From the NCBI RefSeq assembly GCF_000426885.1, contig NZ_AUGF01000025.1:1-44431 (forward strand): 44,431 bases of DNA, given 5' to 3'. Below are positions 9,201 through 16,892 of this stretch, piece by piece. A program made the position numbers and the translations under genes. The notes below the pieces were generated by a model. The model did not search any database, was not told the origin of the DNA, and saw only the letters and a program-made list of their open reading frames with translations. How positions within the stretch are numbered: the first letter of the stretch is position 1; the number at the start of each line of letters is the position of its first letter. This stretch comes from Moraxella caprae DSM 19149 (GTDB lineage: Bacteria > Pseudomonadota > Gammaproteobacteria > Pseudomonadales > Moraxellaceae).

Positions 9201-9881
9201 CGCCACATGAGTTTCACGGATTTTACAAGGGGCATCGGTATGACCTTGCACAGGATATTCCACGCCCACAAAGCTGTGTTCTAAGGGCTGGCTTATCTCC
9301 ATTTTAATGACGGTTTTGTTAAACGATTTTTCGCCCGCATAAAAGGTGCGTTCCTCGCTCGACACGCTGATGACTTTGATGTACTGCTCGGCAGTCTCAT
9401 AGCCCCTTTTGTCTTGTCTTAAGCAATAGACATCACCCACTAGGGGCAATGGCTCACCCATCGACTGATATGCTTGCACGATACGGCTGTTTTTTGATTG
9501 GGTGGATAATAGGGTCATGCGAGATTCTATCGTGGCAACGCTGTACGCTTCGATAGATTTGATAATCTCACTTCGCACTTCGCCAAATTTGTTTGCCCGT
9601 GTGAGCAGATAAGACACGCTGGGGTCTTTGGGTGGCTTAGTAATGGCGGTGTATGCCCCAAGTAGCGGTTCATCGTCCGCCCTTTGTACGCCTGCATAGA
9701 CTAGGCGAGTCATCATACTGCCGTTGATGCGTTGGATGGACGAGATGGGGTTAAAGAGTTCATTATCCGCCCCTGTCAAGGGCGTACCTAGTGCCAACCC
9801 ACCGCCGTCATCGTTGTCGGTTAAGCGTTCTGACGGATAGATTTTTAGGTCGGATTTGTTGAGTTTGGTGCGTTTTGTCAT
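6300..9881 (-). CDS. Large virion (tail-tip) protein
   Basis: 1193 residues. It resembles the very large structural proteins that follow the tape measure in siphovirus-type transposable phages, but I recognise no named domain. The first ~250 residues are mixed alpha/beta; the rest is a long series of beta-rich segments with repeated phrases such as GTLTQNGQAVGAVDYASGLA, IDYSTGELILSDPIG and LEAGSITWTSPLDL, suggesting tandem related modules. No signal peptide or membrane segment. It probably forms the tail hub or central tip and contacts the host. Weak ribosome site (AAGACGATAAC). Confidence 0.75.
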   Translation of the reverse strand: MTKRTKLNKSDLKIYPSERLTDNDDGGGLALGTPLTGADNELFNPISSIQRINGSMMTRLVYAGVQRADDEPLLGAYTAITKPPKDPSVSYLLTRANKFGEVRSEIIKSIEAYSVATIESRMTLLSTQSKNSRIVQAYQSMGEPLPLVGDVYCLRQDKRGYETAEQYIKVISVSSEERTFYAGEKSFNKTVIKMEISQPLEHSFVGVEYPVQGHTDAPCKIRETHVADAGQYYGVKPLAKAIKAGMMSVQVPSLMEKLVPTTQSETLLADLTASGLTVALFDGAKEAITLTINSTQNSLYVGSAILPNSLIISAGSGNITDTDGTLTQNGQAVGAVDYASGLATFNSTYVNKVTFTPASVADVVSDTAKIIVSENTQSYNYIVNLPSPSTVSVQYRSQGKWYRLTQGSQTHGSINLNPQTGTLSITCSELPDIGSAIVIYWGSSATFIKRADLVPSVKSVIRLPTTPDPSSITLSWRGGTARVNAQGVISGDVTGQYRDGVLLLDKAIKGVTVGYNTGDKVSQNHPTPARDLRGNVSIDIGDFVAGTLQLTYPVTVEGYDEIALGAVISTSGRKGRNVTQSGDGSHGTYGAGTVFITLTDDGKGNLIDSHGKTVGTVKNGKAVFNPDTTVSIPKANYQKDKIGEKVYSQTDTSWVGANINYATKTYQDVYRTSFTGFSYTPAGANLATGGSITASYYDNHPTSAVSHSLAVQTYIKFDVGAGELITPNSVRFTMNGKSYFDKDGSIYINLKTATGQADKVGSIDYSTGELILSDPIGTVSVQSLTTSVNANRTDSISFITPSAPIRPSSLTISATTLDGKKISATANAKGEFEGEYISGLVDVEYGLASVKFGKWVQAQGNESEDWYNADAVVDGQIFKPTHVFSSSIIYSTVAYSYLPVDSTTIRIDTVRLPQDGRVPIFRRGDTILITNSLKQALGSAHKAGQTIALDRTDLDRLCITDSTGKAVNAELWDYDLEAGSITWTSPLDLSDYALPLFATCTWEEKNRIHSVDIDGTLTLIFPTKRDYPLEDTYVASVLIGGNLQVRASVPFTQRNWTNVWQDTRIGDEPLNRLNVKDYPIILTDDGAIDEKWLIKFTSSSQFELYGQTLGFVLKTDTLQDLAPINPSTKKPYFTIPREAFGTDTPWSVQEVVRFNTWGTLMPVWVICAVQPSADNPKGSDGYTQVLFGDTTEI

Positions 9882-9925
9882 GTTATCGTCTTTTAAATTG
9901 GATTTAATGGATGATTAAAGGGCAT

Positions 9926-10321
9926 TTATTCTGTGGTTAAAAAATGCAGGTTTAGCGTGCATTTATCGTCATCTTCTTCATCTTCGGGCTTATATTGCTT
10001 GATAAAATTGATGTTGGTAATATTTGGTCTGGCAAAGATGACTTTATATTCTTTGCCTTTAGGGTGGGTTAGGGTCATCGTAAGCTCTGGTATGTCCGCC
10101 CATGCTTGCAAAGTCGCCAAATCCGCCCGTGTGGTGCGAGTATCATCGCCGTTAAGCGTGATGGGTCTGCCCGCCTTTTTTGTGCCTTGTTGTATGTCTA
10201 TCGCTCCTGTCAAAGTATAAACAGGGTCAGACTGAGCAAGGGCTTGCCAGTCAAATTCATCTACCCAAATAAATTGGGCGTGCAGGTTTAGGGTGTTGGT
10301 TTTATTGGTGAGTTGCCACAT
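9926..10321 (-). CDS. Phage tail protein between tape measure and tip gene
   Basis: 131 residues with AAGGATAATAT before the ATG. The sequence WQLTNKTNTLNLHAQFIWVDEFDWQ... and its acidic stretch KPEDEEDDDK near the C-terminus are notable; no family name recognised. Lying directly after the tape measure gene, it occupies the place of lambda gpM-like distal tail or tail-completion proteins. That role is inferred from order only. Confidence 0.65.
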   Translation of the reverse strand: MWQLTNKTNTLNLHAQFIWVDEFDWQALAQSDPVYTLTGAIDIQQGTKKAGRPITLNGDDTRTTRADLATLQAWADIPELTMTLTHPKGKEYKVIFARPNITNINFIKQYKPEDEEDDDKCTLNLHFLTTE

Positions 10322-10398
10322 ATATTATCCTTTTTTGTCATTATGCCAAAGACTATCCCAGAGCATTAGGGGAACGAGTTCAGGGGACTGGCAGGGGA

Positions 10399-13300
10399 TT
10401 AGTAGGCTTGGCGTTTGGATGCGTCCATGAGTTCTTTGGCAAATTCTTGCTTTGCCTCATGTTTGGCTTGCTCTCTGACAGCTTCGAGCCGTGCGTTCCA
10501 ACCGTTTGCCACATCTTGGGCGGTAAGATTGCCAGTACTGTTGCTACTACTCTCTTGCCATGCTTTAATGCTTTGCTCGCTCGCTTTGGCAGTTGCTTGG
10601 CGGTTTTGCTCATCGTTGATTTGTCTTTGTAGGGATAGAGCCTTTTGATAATGGGCGATTTCTTGGGTATTACCTCGTACCACCGCTTCTGCCATTTTGG
10701 CTTGTAGGTCGGCAAGTTTTTGAGCCTGTTTAATACGCTGGCTGTCCGCCTCACGACCTTGTAGGCTGGCAAGCTCGGCATCTAAGTCTTGCATTGTATT
10801 TTTAGCACTGTTTGCCATATCATCAAGCTGTTTTTTGGCTTGCTCGATCTGATTTTTTAGGGCAGATAATTTGGTCTTATCAAGTCTAATCAGATTGCCA
10901 ATACTAAATGCGGTGGCACTAGTCAAGGTTTCTTGGGCTTTTTGCAAGTCTGCCATTGTCATGCTTTGCCCTGATAGACTGTTGGTTGCGCTTGTCACCG
11001 CACTATCCATGTCAGTCATTGATTTGACTGTTTTTTTAGTGAGTTTATCAAGCTCACCAAAATACTCACCCAACTGACGCAGACTACGCTTAGTCTTACC
11101 TGCTTCTTTGGCTAGCTTGTCAAAAATCTGATTAATCTGCTCGCTTGTCGCTCCCATGCTGACCATCGCATTCATCTGCGATTTGATGCCCATCGCAATT
11201 CTTGCCAAGCCTTGTGCAAAGCCTTTGCTGCTGTTTTGGGTGGCAGTACCTGCATTTTGGCTCGCTTTTGCCATGTCATCAGCACTTTTGGCGGCGTCTT
11301 TTTGTGCTTTATCAAGCTCTTTTGTGCTGCGAGTCGATTGAGTTAGGGCTTTGTCGTTATTAGTCAGAGTCTCTGACTGCTCTTTTAGCTTGTTGTTTAG
11401 CTCTTGGACACCCTCCGCTCCGCCTGTCGCCCCTGCGTGTAGCTGTCTCATTTGTTCGGCAGAGACAGACGCTGTTAGCCCTGCTTTTTGTAGCTCGGTT
11501 TGTATTGCCCGAAAATCTTCTTTGGTCTTGGCGGATGCTAGGGCAGTATCTAGGGCTTGGGTGAGTGCGACTTTTAGCTCGTCTGCTCCTTTGGCGGTGT
11601 CTTTGATGACGGACAGACCGATTTTTAAATTATCCGTCATGTCTTTGCCTGATTTGCTCATGCCTGCATTGATGGCGGACATGGACACGCCCAAAGCGTC
11701 TAAGGCACGGGCTTGTTCATCGGTGGCTTTTTTAGCGTTTTGTTGGGCGGTGGCGGTGTCTTTGACGGATTGGGCGAGTTCTTTGTTGCCGTTTACTGCT
11801 TCAAGCAGTCGCCCGTTTAACTCGGTTTGGGCTTTGGCATTGTCGCCAACCTGAGCCTTAACAGCGTTATAAGCCATTGCCATTTTATTGACATCATCGC
11901 CTGCCAAACTCATGACCGTACTAAACCCTTGCAAGGCGGATTTGGTTTTGCCGTCAATGCCCGTGGCAAATTCGTCCATGTCAAGACCTAGGGCGTCAAA
12001 TGCCCCACTGGCTTTTTCAAGGTCACTTTTAATCGCCTCGCCCAAGCCCTGATTTTGGGCTTCATCGGTCAAGTTTTTGATGGTCGTCTTGGTCGCTTCG
12101 ATTTGAGTTTGTAAGTCTTTATAATCCTGCGTGTTCTTTTGCCCTGCCATGCCCATATTGGCAAGCTGTATTTCAAGCTGTTCTAGCTCTGCTTTGGCAA
12201 TGGCAAGACTGTTGATAAGTTCGGTGTTGGCTTGGGACTGGGCAAGAGCAGTGTCTGTGGCATTGTCTTGGCTTTGGGCAAGGTTGTCGGTAGCAGTTTT
12301 TGCATTCGCTGTCTCATCTGCCAAACGTTTGGCACTCTCAGCAGACGTTTCAAAATTCTGGCGGACATCATCAAAGGTGCGGTCGGTAAAGATGGCATCT
12401 GCATAAGCAAGCAATCGCCCCATCTCATCACCAATGGCTCGGACGGCACTACTATTCTCATAAGCCCAATCGCCAATGCTTTTGCCTACCGTCCAAGCAG
12501 TTAATGCCCCCATAATGCTATTTAAGCTGGTCATTTGTTTGGCAAGGCTTGCTGTCTGCACACCTGCATTGCCAAGCTCAGTGTTCATCTTGTCAGCACT
12601 AACAGCGGTCGCATCGATGGCACTTTTAGCACCCAAAAAGCCTGTTGTTATCTGCAAAGCAGACTTACCACCCAAACTACCCGTCAGAGCAATCACGCTA
12701 TTTAACGCCTTGACAGCCACCACCGCTCCGCCCATGAGCGTGACAAGCTGAGTGATGGTCGGGTATTCGTGGGCGATATCGGCAAGCGTACCTGCCATGT
12801 CGCCCACCGCTTCGGCTGTGGCACTGATGATGGGCAGTAGGTGCTGACCGATGTTAATCGCCAGTGCCATGAGTTCGGCTTTGGCTTGGGTCACCTTTTT
12901 GGCGGCAGTGTCCATTTGAGCTTGAAATTCTTTTTGCATCGCCCCTGCCGTGGCGGTCTTATCTGTGGCAAGCCCCAAGGCTTGATTATAAGTGCCAAGC
13001 GAGCCGACCAGTAGGTTAATGTCATCGGCATACTCTGCCCCAAAGAGCTTGGCAGACACCATAGAGCGTTGACGGTCATCAAGCTGTCCTAGCTTTTCTA
13101 AAAAGCCTGATAGGGCCTGTTGGGGGTTTTTGGCGATGTTATCTGCCATCTCATCGGCACTGGTGCCTATCATCTGTAAGCCATCAGCAAACCCCGCCCC
13201 TTGGTTTTGGGCGGTTTGTAGTTTGGTCAGCAAGGCATTGATGGCGGTGCTTGCTACTTCTGGCGGTTTGCCTAGGGCAATCATGGCGGCGGTCAGTCCT

Positions 13301-14208
13301 GCCACTTCTTCTTTGACAAGCCCAAACTGACGAGCTGTACCGCCCACTCTGAGCATGGCATCGACTATCTCTCGCTCTTTGGCTGCCATGTTATTGCCCA
13401 ACGTGTTGATGACATCGCCAAGCTCGCCCACCTGTTCGATGGGCATGTTAAAGACGTTGGCAAGTTTGGCGGCGGCATTACCTGCCTCATCAGCACTCAT
13501 GCTAAATGCCACTGACATCTGACCTGCCATGGTCGTAAACTCGCCCAATTTGTTAATCGGCACGCCAAGCTGACCGCCCATCGTGGCTATCTGTGCCACT
13601 TCGGTGGCAGTCATGCCAAGCTCCACCGACAAATCTTTGATTTCTTTGGAGAGCCTAGACATCTGCTCGGGCGTGCCGTCCACGACTTTCTTGACCCCTG
13701 CCATGGCGGTCTCAAATTCCATGGCGGCTTTGGCGACCACTGCCATACCACCTGCACTGCCTGCGATTTTACTAAGCTCGCCTGCCATCTCACTTGCCGT
13801 GAGTGTGGTTTTGCCCAGCTGTTCTTCTAGCTCTTTGACTTTTTTGGTGTGTAATTCATTGGCACGGGCAAGCTCACTGCCTGTTAGCTTGCCTGAGAGC
13901 TTAAGGCGTTCGTAGGCTTTATTGACTTCTTCTAACTGTTTTTTGGCTTTATTATCTTCATCAATGCCTAGAGAGATTTTGGCATCGCTGATGCTTTTTA
14001 AGCGTTTAAACTCATCGCCCAATGCTTTGACTTTTTTGGTTTGCTCATCGGCGGATAAGGCATTCCACGACTTTTGTAGCTCATCGGTGGCTTTGTCCAA
14101 ACTGTCTGTTTCCGTGCCTGTCGCCTTTATCTCATCAGATAGGCGTTTTAACTCGTTAATGCCTTTCACGCCTGCGTGTATGGTTAAGGCAGTGTCCAAA
14201 CTTTTCAT
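10399..14208 (-). CDS. Tail tape measure protein
   Basis: 1269 residues, by far the most helical protein of the cluster. Residues ~120-450 carry the TP901-type tape measure core (ASEMAGELSKIAG...AMEFETAMAGVKKVVDG...MTATEVAQIATMGGQLG). Hydrophobic segments lie around residues 470-520, then long Ala/Gln/Lys coiled coils to the C-terminus. The length fits a tail of roughly 180-190 nm on the usual 0.15 nm per residue rule. It sets tail length and is ejected at infection. Starts right behind a hairpin and the conserved late element. Tail-assembly chaperone genes, normally just upstream, are not evident; that place holds the com-methylase cassette. Confidence 0.92.
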   Translation of the reverse strand: MKSLDTALTIHAGVKGINELKRLSDEIKATGTETDSLDKATDELQKSWNALSADEQTKKVKALGDEFKRLKSISDAKISLGIDEDNKAKKQLEEVNKAYERLKLSGKLTGSELARANELHTKKVKELEEQLGKTTLTASEMAGELSKIAGSAGGMAVVAKAAMEFETAMAGVKKVVDGTPEQMSRLSKEIKDLSVELGMTATEVAQIATMGGQLGVPINKLGEFTTMAGQMSVAFSMSADEAGNAAAKLANVFNMPIEQVGELGDVINTLGNNMAAKEREIVDAMLRVGGTARQFGLVKEEVAGLTAAMIALGKPPEVASTAINALLTKLQTAQNQGAGFADGLQMIGTSADEMADNIAKNPQQALSGFLEKLGQLDDRQRSMVSAKLFGAEYADDINLLVGSLGTYNQALGLATDKTATAGAMQKEFQAQMDTAAKKVTQAKAELMALAINIGQHLLPIISATAEAVGDMAGTLADIAHEYPTITQLVTLMGGAVVAVKALNSVIALTGSLGGKSALQITTGFLGAKSAIDATAVSADKMNTELGNAGVQTASLAKQMTSLNSIMGALTAWTVGKSIGDWAYENSSAVRAIGDEMGRLLAYADAIFTDRTFDDVRQNFETSAESAKRLADETANAKTATDNLAQSQDNATDTALAQSQANTELINSLAIAKAELEQLEIQLANMGMAGQKNTQDYKDLQTQIEATKTTIKNLTDEAQNQGLGEAIKSDLEKASGAFDALGLDMDEFATGIDGKTKSALQGFSTVMSLAGDDVNKMAMAYNAVKAQVGDNAKAQTELNGRLLEAVNGNKELAQSVKDTATAQQNAKKATDEQARALDALGVSMSAINAGMSKSGKDMTDNLKIGLSVIKDTAKGADELKVALTQALDTALASAKTKEDFRAIQTELQKAGLTASVSAEQMRQLHAGATGGAEGVQELNNKLKEQSETLTNNDKALTQSTRSTKELDKAQKDAAKSADDMAKASQNAGTATQNSSKGFAQGLARIAMGIKSQMNAMVSMGATSEQINQIFDKLAKEAGKTKRSLRQLGEYFGELDKLTKKTVKSMTDMDSAVTSATNSLSGQSMTMADLQKAQETLTSATAFSIGNLIRLDKTKLSALKNQIEQAKKQLDDMANSAKNTMQDLDAELASLQGREADSQRIKQAQKLADLQAKMAEAVVRGNTQEIAHYQKALSLQRQINDEQNRQATAKASEQSIKAWQESSSNSTGNLTAQDVANGWNARLEAVREQAKHEAKQEFAKELMDASKRQAY

Positions 14209-14210
14209 AA

Positions 14211-14242
14211 AAAATCCCCTTAAATTTAATTAAGGGGATTTT
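14211..14242 (-). promoter_or_regulatory. Hairpin sequestering the tape measure ribosome site
   Basis: 13-bp perfect inverted repeat AAAATCCCCTTAA (14211-14223) / TTAAGGGGATTTT (14230-14242) with a 6-nt loop. In the minus-strand mRNA the ribosome site AAGGGG lies wholly in the 3' arm, and the hairpin ends in a U run at the start codon. A near-identical hairpin precedes the endolysin gene. Confidence 0.75.
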
Positions 14243-14263
14243 AAAGGGGATTTACGGTTGGGG

Positions 14264-14283
14264 TAAGATGACGGGGTTCAGGG
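14264..14283 (-). promoter_or_regulatory. Late-promoter element copy 1 (tape measure)
   Basis: Minus-strand element CCCTGAACCCCGTCATCTTA, identical in all three copies (also 19707-19726 and 29266-29285). It lies 56 bp upstream of the tape measure ATG. It probably marks a late promoter activated by the Mor/C-family protein. Confidence 0.7.
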
Positions 14284-14766
14284 TCTTTTAAAAAATTAAC
14301 AACTGTATTAAAAGTGTTTTACACAGCTAATGCCTTAGATACACTAGTCAAAGTCCACAGCTTCAGTATAAACACACCAACCTTTTGCAAGTGGGTTGTC
14401 TGTCGTTATGGGTTTGGCTATTAATAAAAACAAGTTAATCCAATGCAGATAATAATTTGGTGCACTCATGATATGTCCGTCCAAGTCAAAAAAAATTTTC
14501 TCATGATAACATAACAATACCCCATAATAAAAGCATTTTAATTTACAATTAAAATGCTTTTTAAATTTTAGTTTGGTGTTTGGTTTATGTGTCCAAATTC
14601 TCATTGCAAAGACAAGAGCTTAGCTCGTCCAAGGGTGCTTCTAGCAATGCCACAAATTCTGCCCACAATAGCAAGTCTTATTTTTGTATTTTTTTGCAAA
14701 TAAATACTTGTTTTTAAAGATAATTTTTAAAAGAAATAACAAAGCAATGATAAAATAAACAACCGA
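14284..14766. other. AT-rich gap with no confident gene
   Basis: About 480 bp between the late element and the methylase stop codon. A minus-strand reading frame ending at 14344 has an inner ATG followed by SAPNYYLHWINLFLLIAKP, but a weak ribosome site and no recognisable family. The right half is very A/T-rich. This is where tail-assembly chaperones would be expected; none is visible. Confidence 0.4.
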
Positions 14767-15645
14767 TTAAAACTTCGCCAAAATATTATCTTCATACCCA
14801 AGCCCTTTATTGACCGTTACTTTTACCACAATCCGCTCAAATCCCCCAATCCGCTCCCATGTGTGCGGTTCGTATTGCTCGACATAACTCATATAATCCA
14901 AAAGCTCGCTCCGTGTCGAACTAAAAAAGATGTAGGGTGGCTTGACATAGTGCATGAGTGTCAAAAACTTTGTCATGCCAAAATACCCACCACGCTCATG
15001 TAGGTTATAAGCACTTTGAGTGGTACAAACATACGGCGGGTCAAGCAGTAATAAGCAGTTGGGCGTGGCTTGGTGTTTTGTGAGCAATTGTTCAAAGCTC
15101 TCGCAAGTGATGACAAGTCCGTCAAGATAGCCATCTGCCAGCTCATAATCCGTCTTGGTAATGCGATTATAAAGTGTGCTTTCTGCCATAAATTCATCAA
15201 GGTCGGCGACTTGGCGACCGCTAAATAGTAGCCAACCTGCAATGGTCTGCACATCAATGAATTTGCCTTGACTTTGAAAGTCTTTGACGATGTCCAGTAC
15301 CTGCTGTTTGACGGTAGAGCTAAGTTTGAGGCTTCTTGGCTCATGCTTTAAAATGTCAGACAGGGCTTGGCGTAGGGCGTTGGTGGTGGGAATGTGTTTA
15401 AGGCGGTTGGTGTAGTCATCAAAGTCGTTGTAAATGACGGTTGTTTTTGGCAGTAGGCGTTTGGCGTTATGAGCAAGTAGCCCAGAGCCACCGAATACGT
15501 CAATGACCGTCCAGCCTTCGCCATCGTTGGGAATGTTGTTAAGCAGTAACTTTTCAAAGCGACCGATGAACTGGCGTTTTTGCCCCACAAATGGTAGGGG
15601 TGCAGTCTTAAAGCGTTTTGATTGAGATAAAAGATTGAGTGTCAT
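14767..15645 (-). CDS. DNA adenine (N6) methylase, Com-controlled
   Basis: 292 residues of a Dam/D12-class amino-methyltransferase. AdoMet-binding motif I is TVIDVFGGSGLLAHNAKR (residues ~48-65) and catalytic motif IV is LLLLDPPYV (~200-208). It probably methylates adenine in phage and host DNA as protection against restriction. It stands where mom stands in Mu, right after com, but is unrelated to the Mom acyltransferase-fold enzyme. The ATG at 15645 has AAGAAGG 8 nt upstream; a TTG at 15663 is a less likely start. The ATG is inside a 14-bp inverted repeat, implying translation is off until something opens it. Confidence 0.88.
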   Translation of the reverse strand: MTLNLLSQSKRFKTAPLPFVGQKRQFIGRFEKLLLNNIPNDGEGWTVIDVFGGSGLLAHNAKRLLPKTTVIYNDFDDYTNRLKHIPTTNALRQALSDILKHEPRSLKLSSTVKQQVLDIVKDFQSQGKFIDVQTIAGWLLFSGRQVADLDEFMAESTLYNRITKTDYELADGYLDGLVITCESFEQLLTKHQATPNCLLLLDPPYVCTTQSAYNLHERGGYFGMTKFLTLMHYVKPPYIFFSSTRSELLDYMSYVEQYEPHTWERIGGFERIVVKVTVNKGLGYEDNILAKF

Positions 15646-15713
15646 AGATACCTTCTTGCCCAACAGGGCATGACGCTCGCAGGCGTTCTAATCAGGCGTT
15701 CTATGACACTCAA
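15635..15713 (-). promoter_or_regulatory. Translation-masking hairpin over the methylase start codon
   Basis: Perfect 14-bp inverted repeat TTGAGTGTCATAGA (15635-15648) / TCTATGACACTCAA (15700-15713) in the leader of the minus-strand transcript. The arm at 15635-15648 contains the methylase start codon. The 51-nt loop holds a small hairpin TGCCC-AACA-GGGCA (15657-15670) next to the ribosome site and two 11-bp direct repeats CAGGCGTTCTA (15680-15690 and 15693-15703). In Mu, Com opens an inhibitory stem over the mom start; the same logic is inferred here, with the direct repeats as possible Com sites. Confidence 0.8.
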
Positions 15714-15733
15714 AAGAGAAAATGGGTTAATTG

Positions 15734-15880
15734 TTACTGTGTTGCCACGCTTTTTGGTGATTGGGCGACACAGCTAAAATGATTGATTTGTTTACAGCGA
15801 TTGCATTTAATCGCAATGTTATCAAAACAATCTACTTGCAATAGTTTTTTATTGCAGTTTTGACAAAATAAAAATCGCAT
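15734..15880 (-). CDS. com: Com-family zinc-finger translational activator (48 residues)
   Basis: A 48-codon gene, below usual ORF cut-offs, starting ATG at 15880 with GGAG nine bases upstream. The protein begins MRFLFCQNCNKKLLQVDCFD and continues NIAIKCNRCKQINHF: two CxxC pairs (Cys6/Cys9, Cys26/Cys29) and the same spacing and wording as Mu Com (CKNCNK...FD.I.I.CPRCK). Mu Com is an RNA-binding protein that exposes the mom translation start. Here the next gene is an adenine methylase whose start is buried in a hairpin. It is shorter than Mu Com, lacking part of the C-terminal tail. Confidence 0.88.
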   Translation of the reverse strand: MRFLFCQNCNKKLLQVDCFDNIAIKCNRCKQINHFSCVAQSPKSVATQ

Positions 15881-15955
15881 ATCATCATCTCCATATATAT
15901 GCACTTATTTTCATGATTTTTTGTGATAAAAATTCGTGCATAACCGTTTAGTTTA

Positions 15956-16068
15956 TGCTAAAATCGCCACGCTCTGTACAGAGTGCTTGGGTCTTAGCCT
16001 GATGACAGCGTGCTTGTCGGATAGGGATATGGCGTAGCCTTAATACGCCATATCGCCCAAGTTTTTTA
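15956..16068 (+). ncRNA. Candidate structured plus-strand small RNA
   Basis: An extended -10 TGCTAAAAT (15956-15964) with a poor -35 is followed by a strongly structured 95-nt stretch: palindrome CTCTGTACAGAG (15972-15983); a closing helix CTTGGG (15986-15991) / CCCAAG (16056-16061); inside it GACA/TGTC (16004-16018) and an 11-bp perfect stem GATATGGCGTA / TACGCCATATC (16026-16054); then TTTTTT. This reads as promoter, three-way-junction RNA and terminator, opposite in direction to the late operon. It lies just upstream of com on the other strand. Function unknown; it could instead be a transcript end signal for the tail operon. Confidence 0.5.
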
Positions 16069-16073
16069 TTTTA

Positions 16074-16826
16074 TTAGTCTACAAACTCTGTAAACCGCAT
16101 GGCGGGTTTACCCTCGTCTTTGACGATTGTGCCAGTCAGACCAGACTCCCACCAGCCGTCTTCAAACCAGTTGATGTCGCCATCAGCCGACAAAACAACG
16201 TGAGCCACTTCCAGCACGCCATCGTTGCCACTGATACGGTCTTTGCCGTCTAGGTAGAGTTCAAGCGGGATTGATTGCAAGGTATTGGCATCAATGGCAA
16301 AGCCTTTACGCCCCTTTGTTTTGCCTTCGTAGTGTAGGTTATCGCCGTCATTAATGCCTGTACTGTCAAGCAAACGCACCATACCCAAACGGGGGTTTAG
16401 CTCGTATTTGGCTTTTTCAATGTCTTGTTTGCTTTTGTTTTTCAGCTTAAAGTTTTCAGGGTCAATGTCGTTGTGATTTAGCTTAATCCAGCCTGTTTTA
16501 GACGCTTTGACAGCAGTTTCATTGATAACTTCTGGCACACCGCCAATGTCCACCGCTTCGCCCATCAGCACACGGGCTAGGGCGTGTTTATCGAAAGTAT
16601 TAAATTTGAGGGAAATTTCAGTGGGTTGTGGCACGACTTCCACTTCAATGGCTTGTCCAAAGTCGTCCCGACCTGTGCTTTTAAGTTCGTCTTTTTCGGT
16701 TTCGCTTTTGGTTGTAAATTCGGTAACATTACCCATTTTTTCAAATACATCAGATGAGCCGTATTTACGAGCGTACAAATCACCCGAATATTTACGCCCC
16801 CGCAGGGATTGTGTTTGTTGTGTCAT
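16074..16826 (-). CDS. Major tail (tube) protein
   Basis: 250 residues from the ATG at 16826, preceded by AAGGATAAATCA; the frame is open further upstream without a good ribosome site. Mixed beta-rich sequence typical of tail tube proteins: EVEVVPQPTEISLKFNTFDKHALARVLMGEA...VLEVAHVVLSADGDINWFEDGWWESGLTGTI. It lies after the head genes and before the tape measure, the usual place of the tube gene in siphophages. Family match is by pattern and position, not by a named domain. Confidence 0.75.
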   Translation of the reverse strand: MTQQTQSLRGRKYSGDLYARKYGSSDVFEKMGNVTEFTTKSETEKDELKSTGRDDFGQAIEVEVVPQPTEISLKFNTFDKHALARVLMGEAVDIGGVPEVINETAVKASKTGWIKLNHNDIDPENFKLKNKSKQDIEKAKYELNPRLGMVRLLDSTGINDGDNLHYEGKTKGRKGFAIDANTLQSIPLELYLDGKDRISGNDGVLEVAHVVLSADGDINWFEDGWWESGLTGTIVKDEGKPAMRFTEFVD

Positions 16827-16859
16827 TGATTTATCCTTATAAATTAAAGAGTTGGGATA

Positions 16860-16885
16860 TGTTGGCGACATTTGTTTCGCCAACA
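16860..16885 (-). repeat. Intergenic hairpin before the tail tube gene
   Basis: 9-bp perfect stem TGTTGGCGA (16860-16868) / TCGCCAACA (16877-16885) in the gap between the small head-tail gene and the tube gene. No U run, so likely an mRNA stability or processing structure. A related hairpin lies on the other side of the small gene. Confidence 0.55.
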
Positions 16886-16892
16886 TTGTCAT

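Noticed and set aside
10369-10390. A GGGGAACGAGTTCAGGGG sequence resembling the late element, upstream of the 131-codon tail gene
   Set aside because: Only the TTCAGGG part matches well, it is ~11 bp closer to the start codon than the other copies, and it overlaps the tape measure stop region.
11351-11854. Long plus-strand frame of 167 codons opposite the tape measure gene
   Set aside because: It is an antisense shadow with low-complexity Ser/Ala/Cys-rich sequence and no ribosome site.
14344-14604. 86-codon minus-strand frame between tape measure and methylase
   Set aside because: Weak ribosome site, AT-rich, and no recognisable family; not a tail chaperone.
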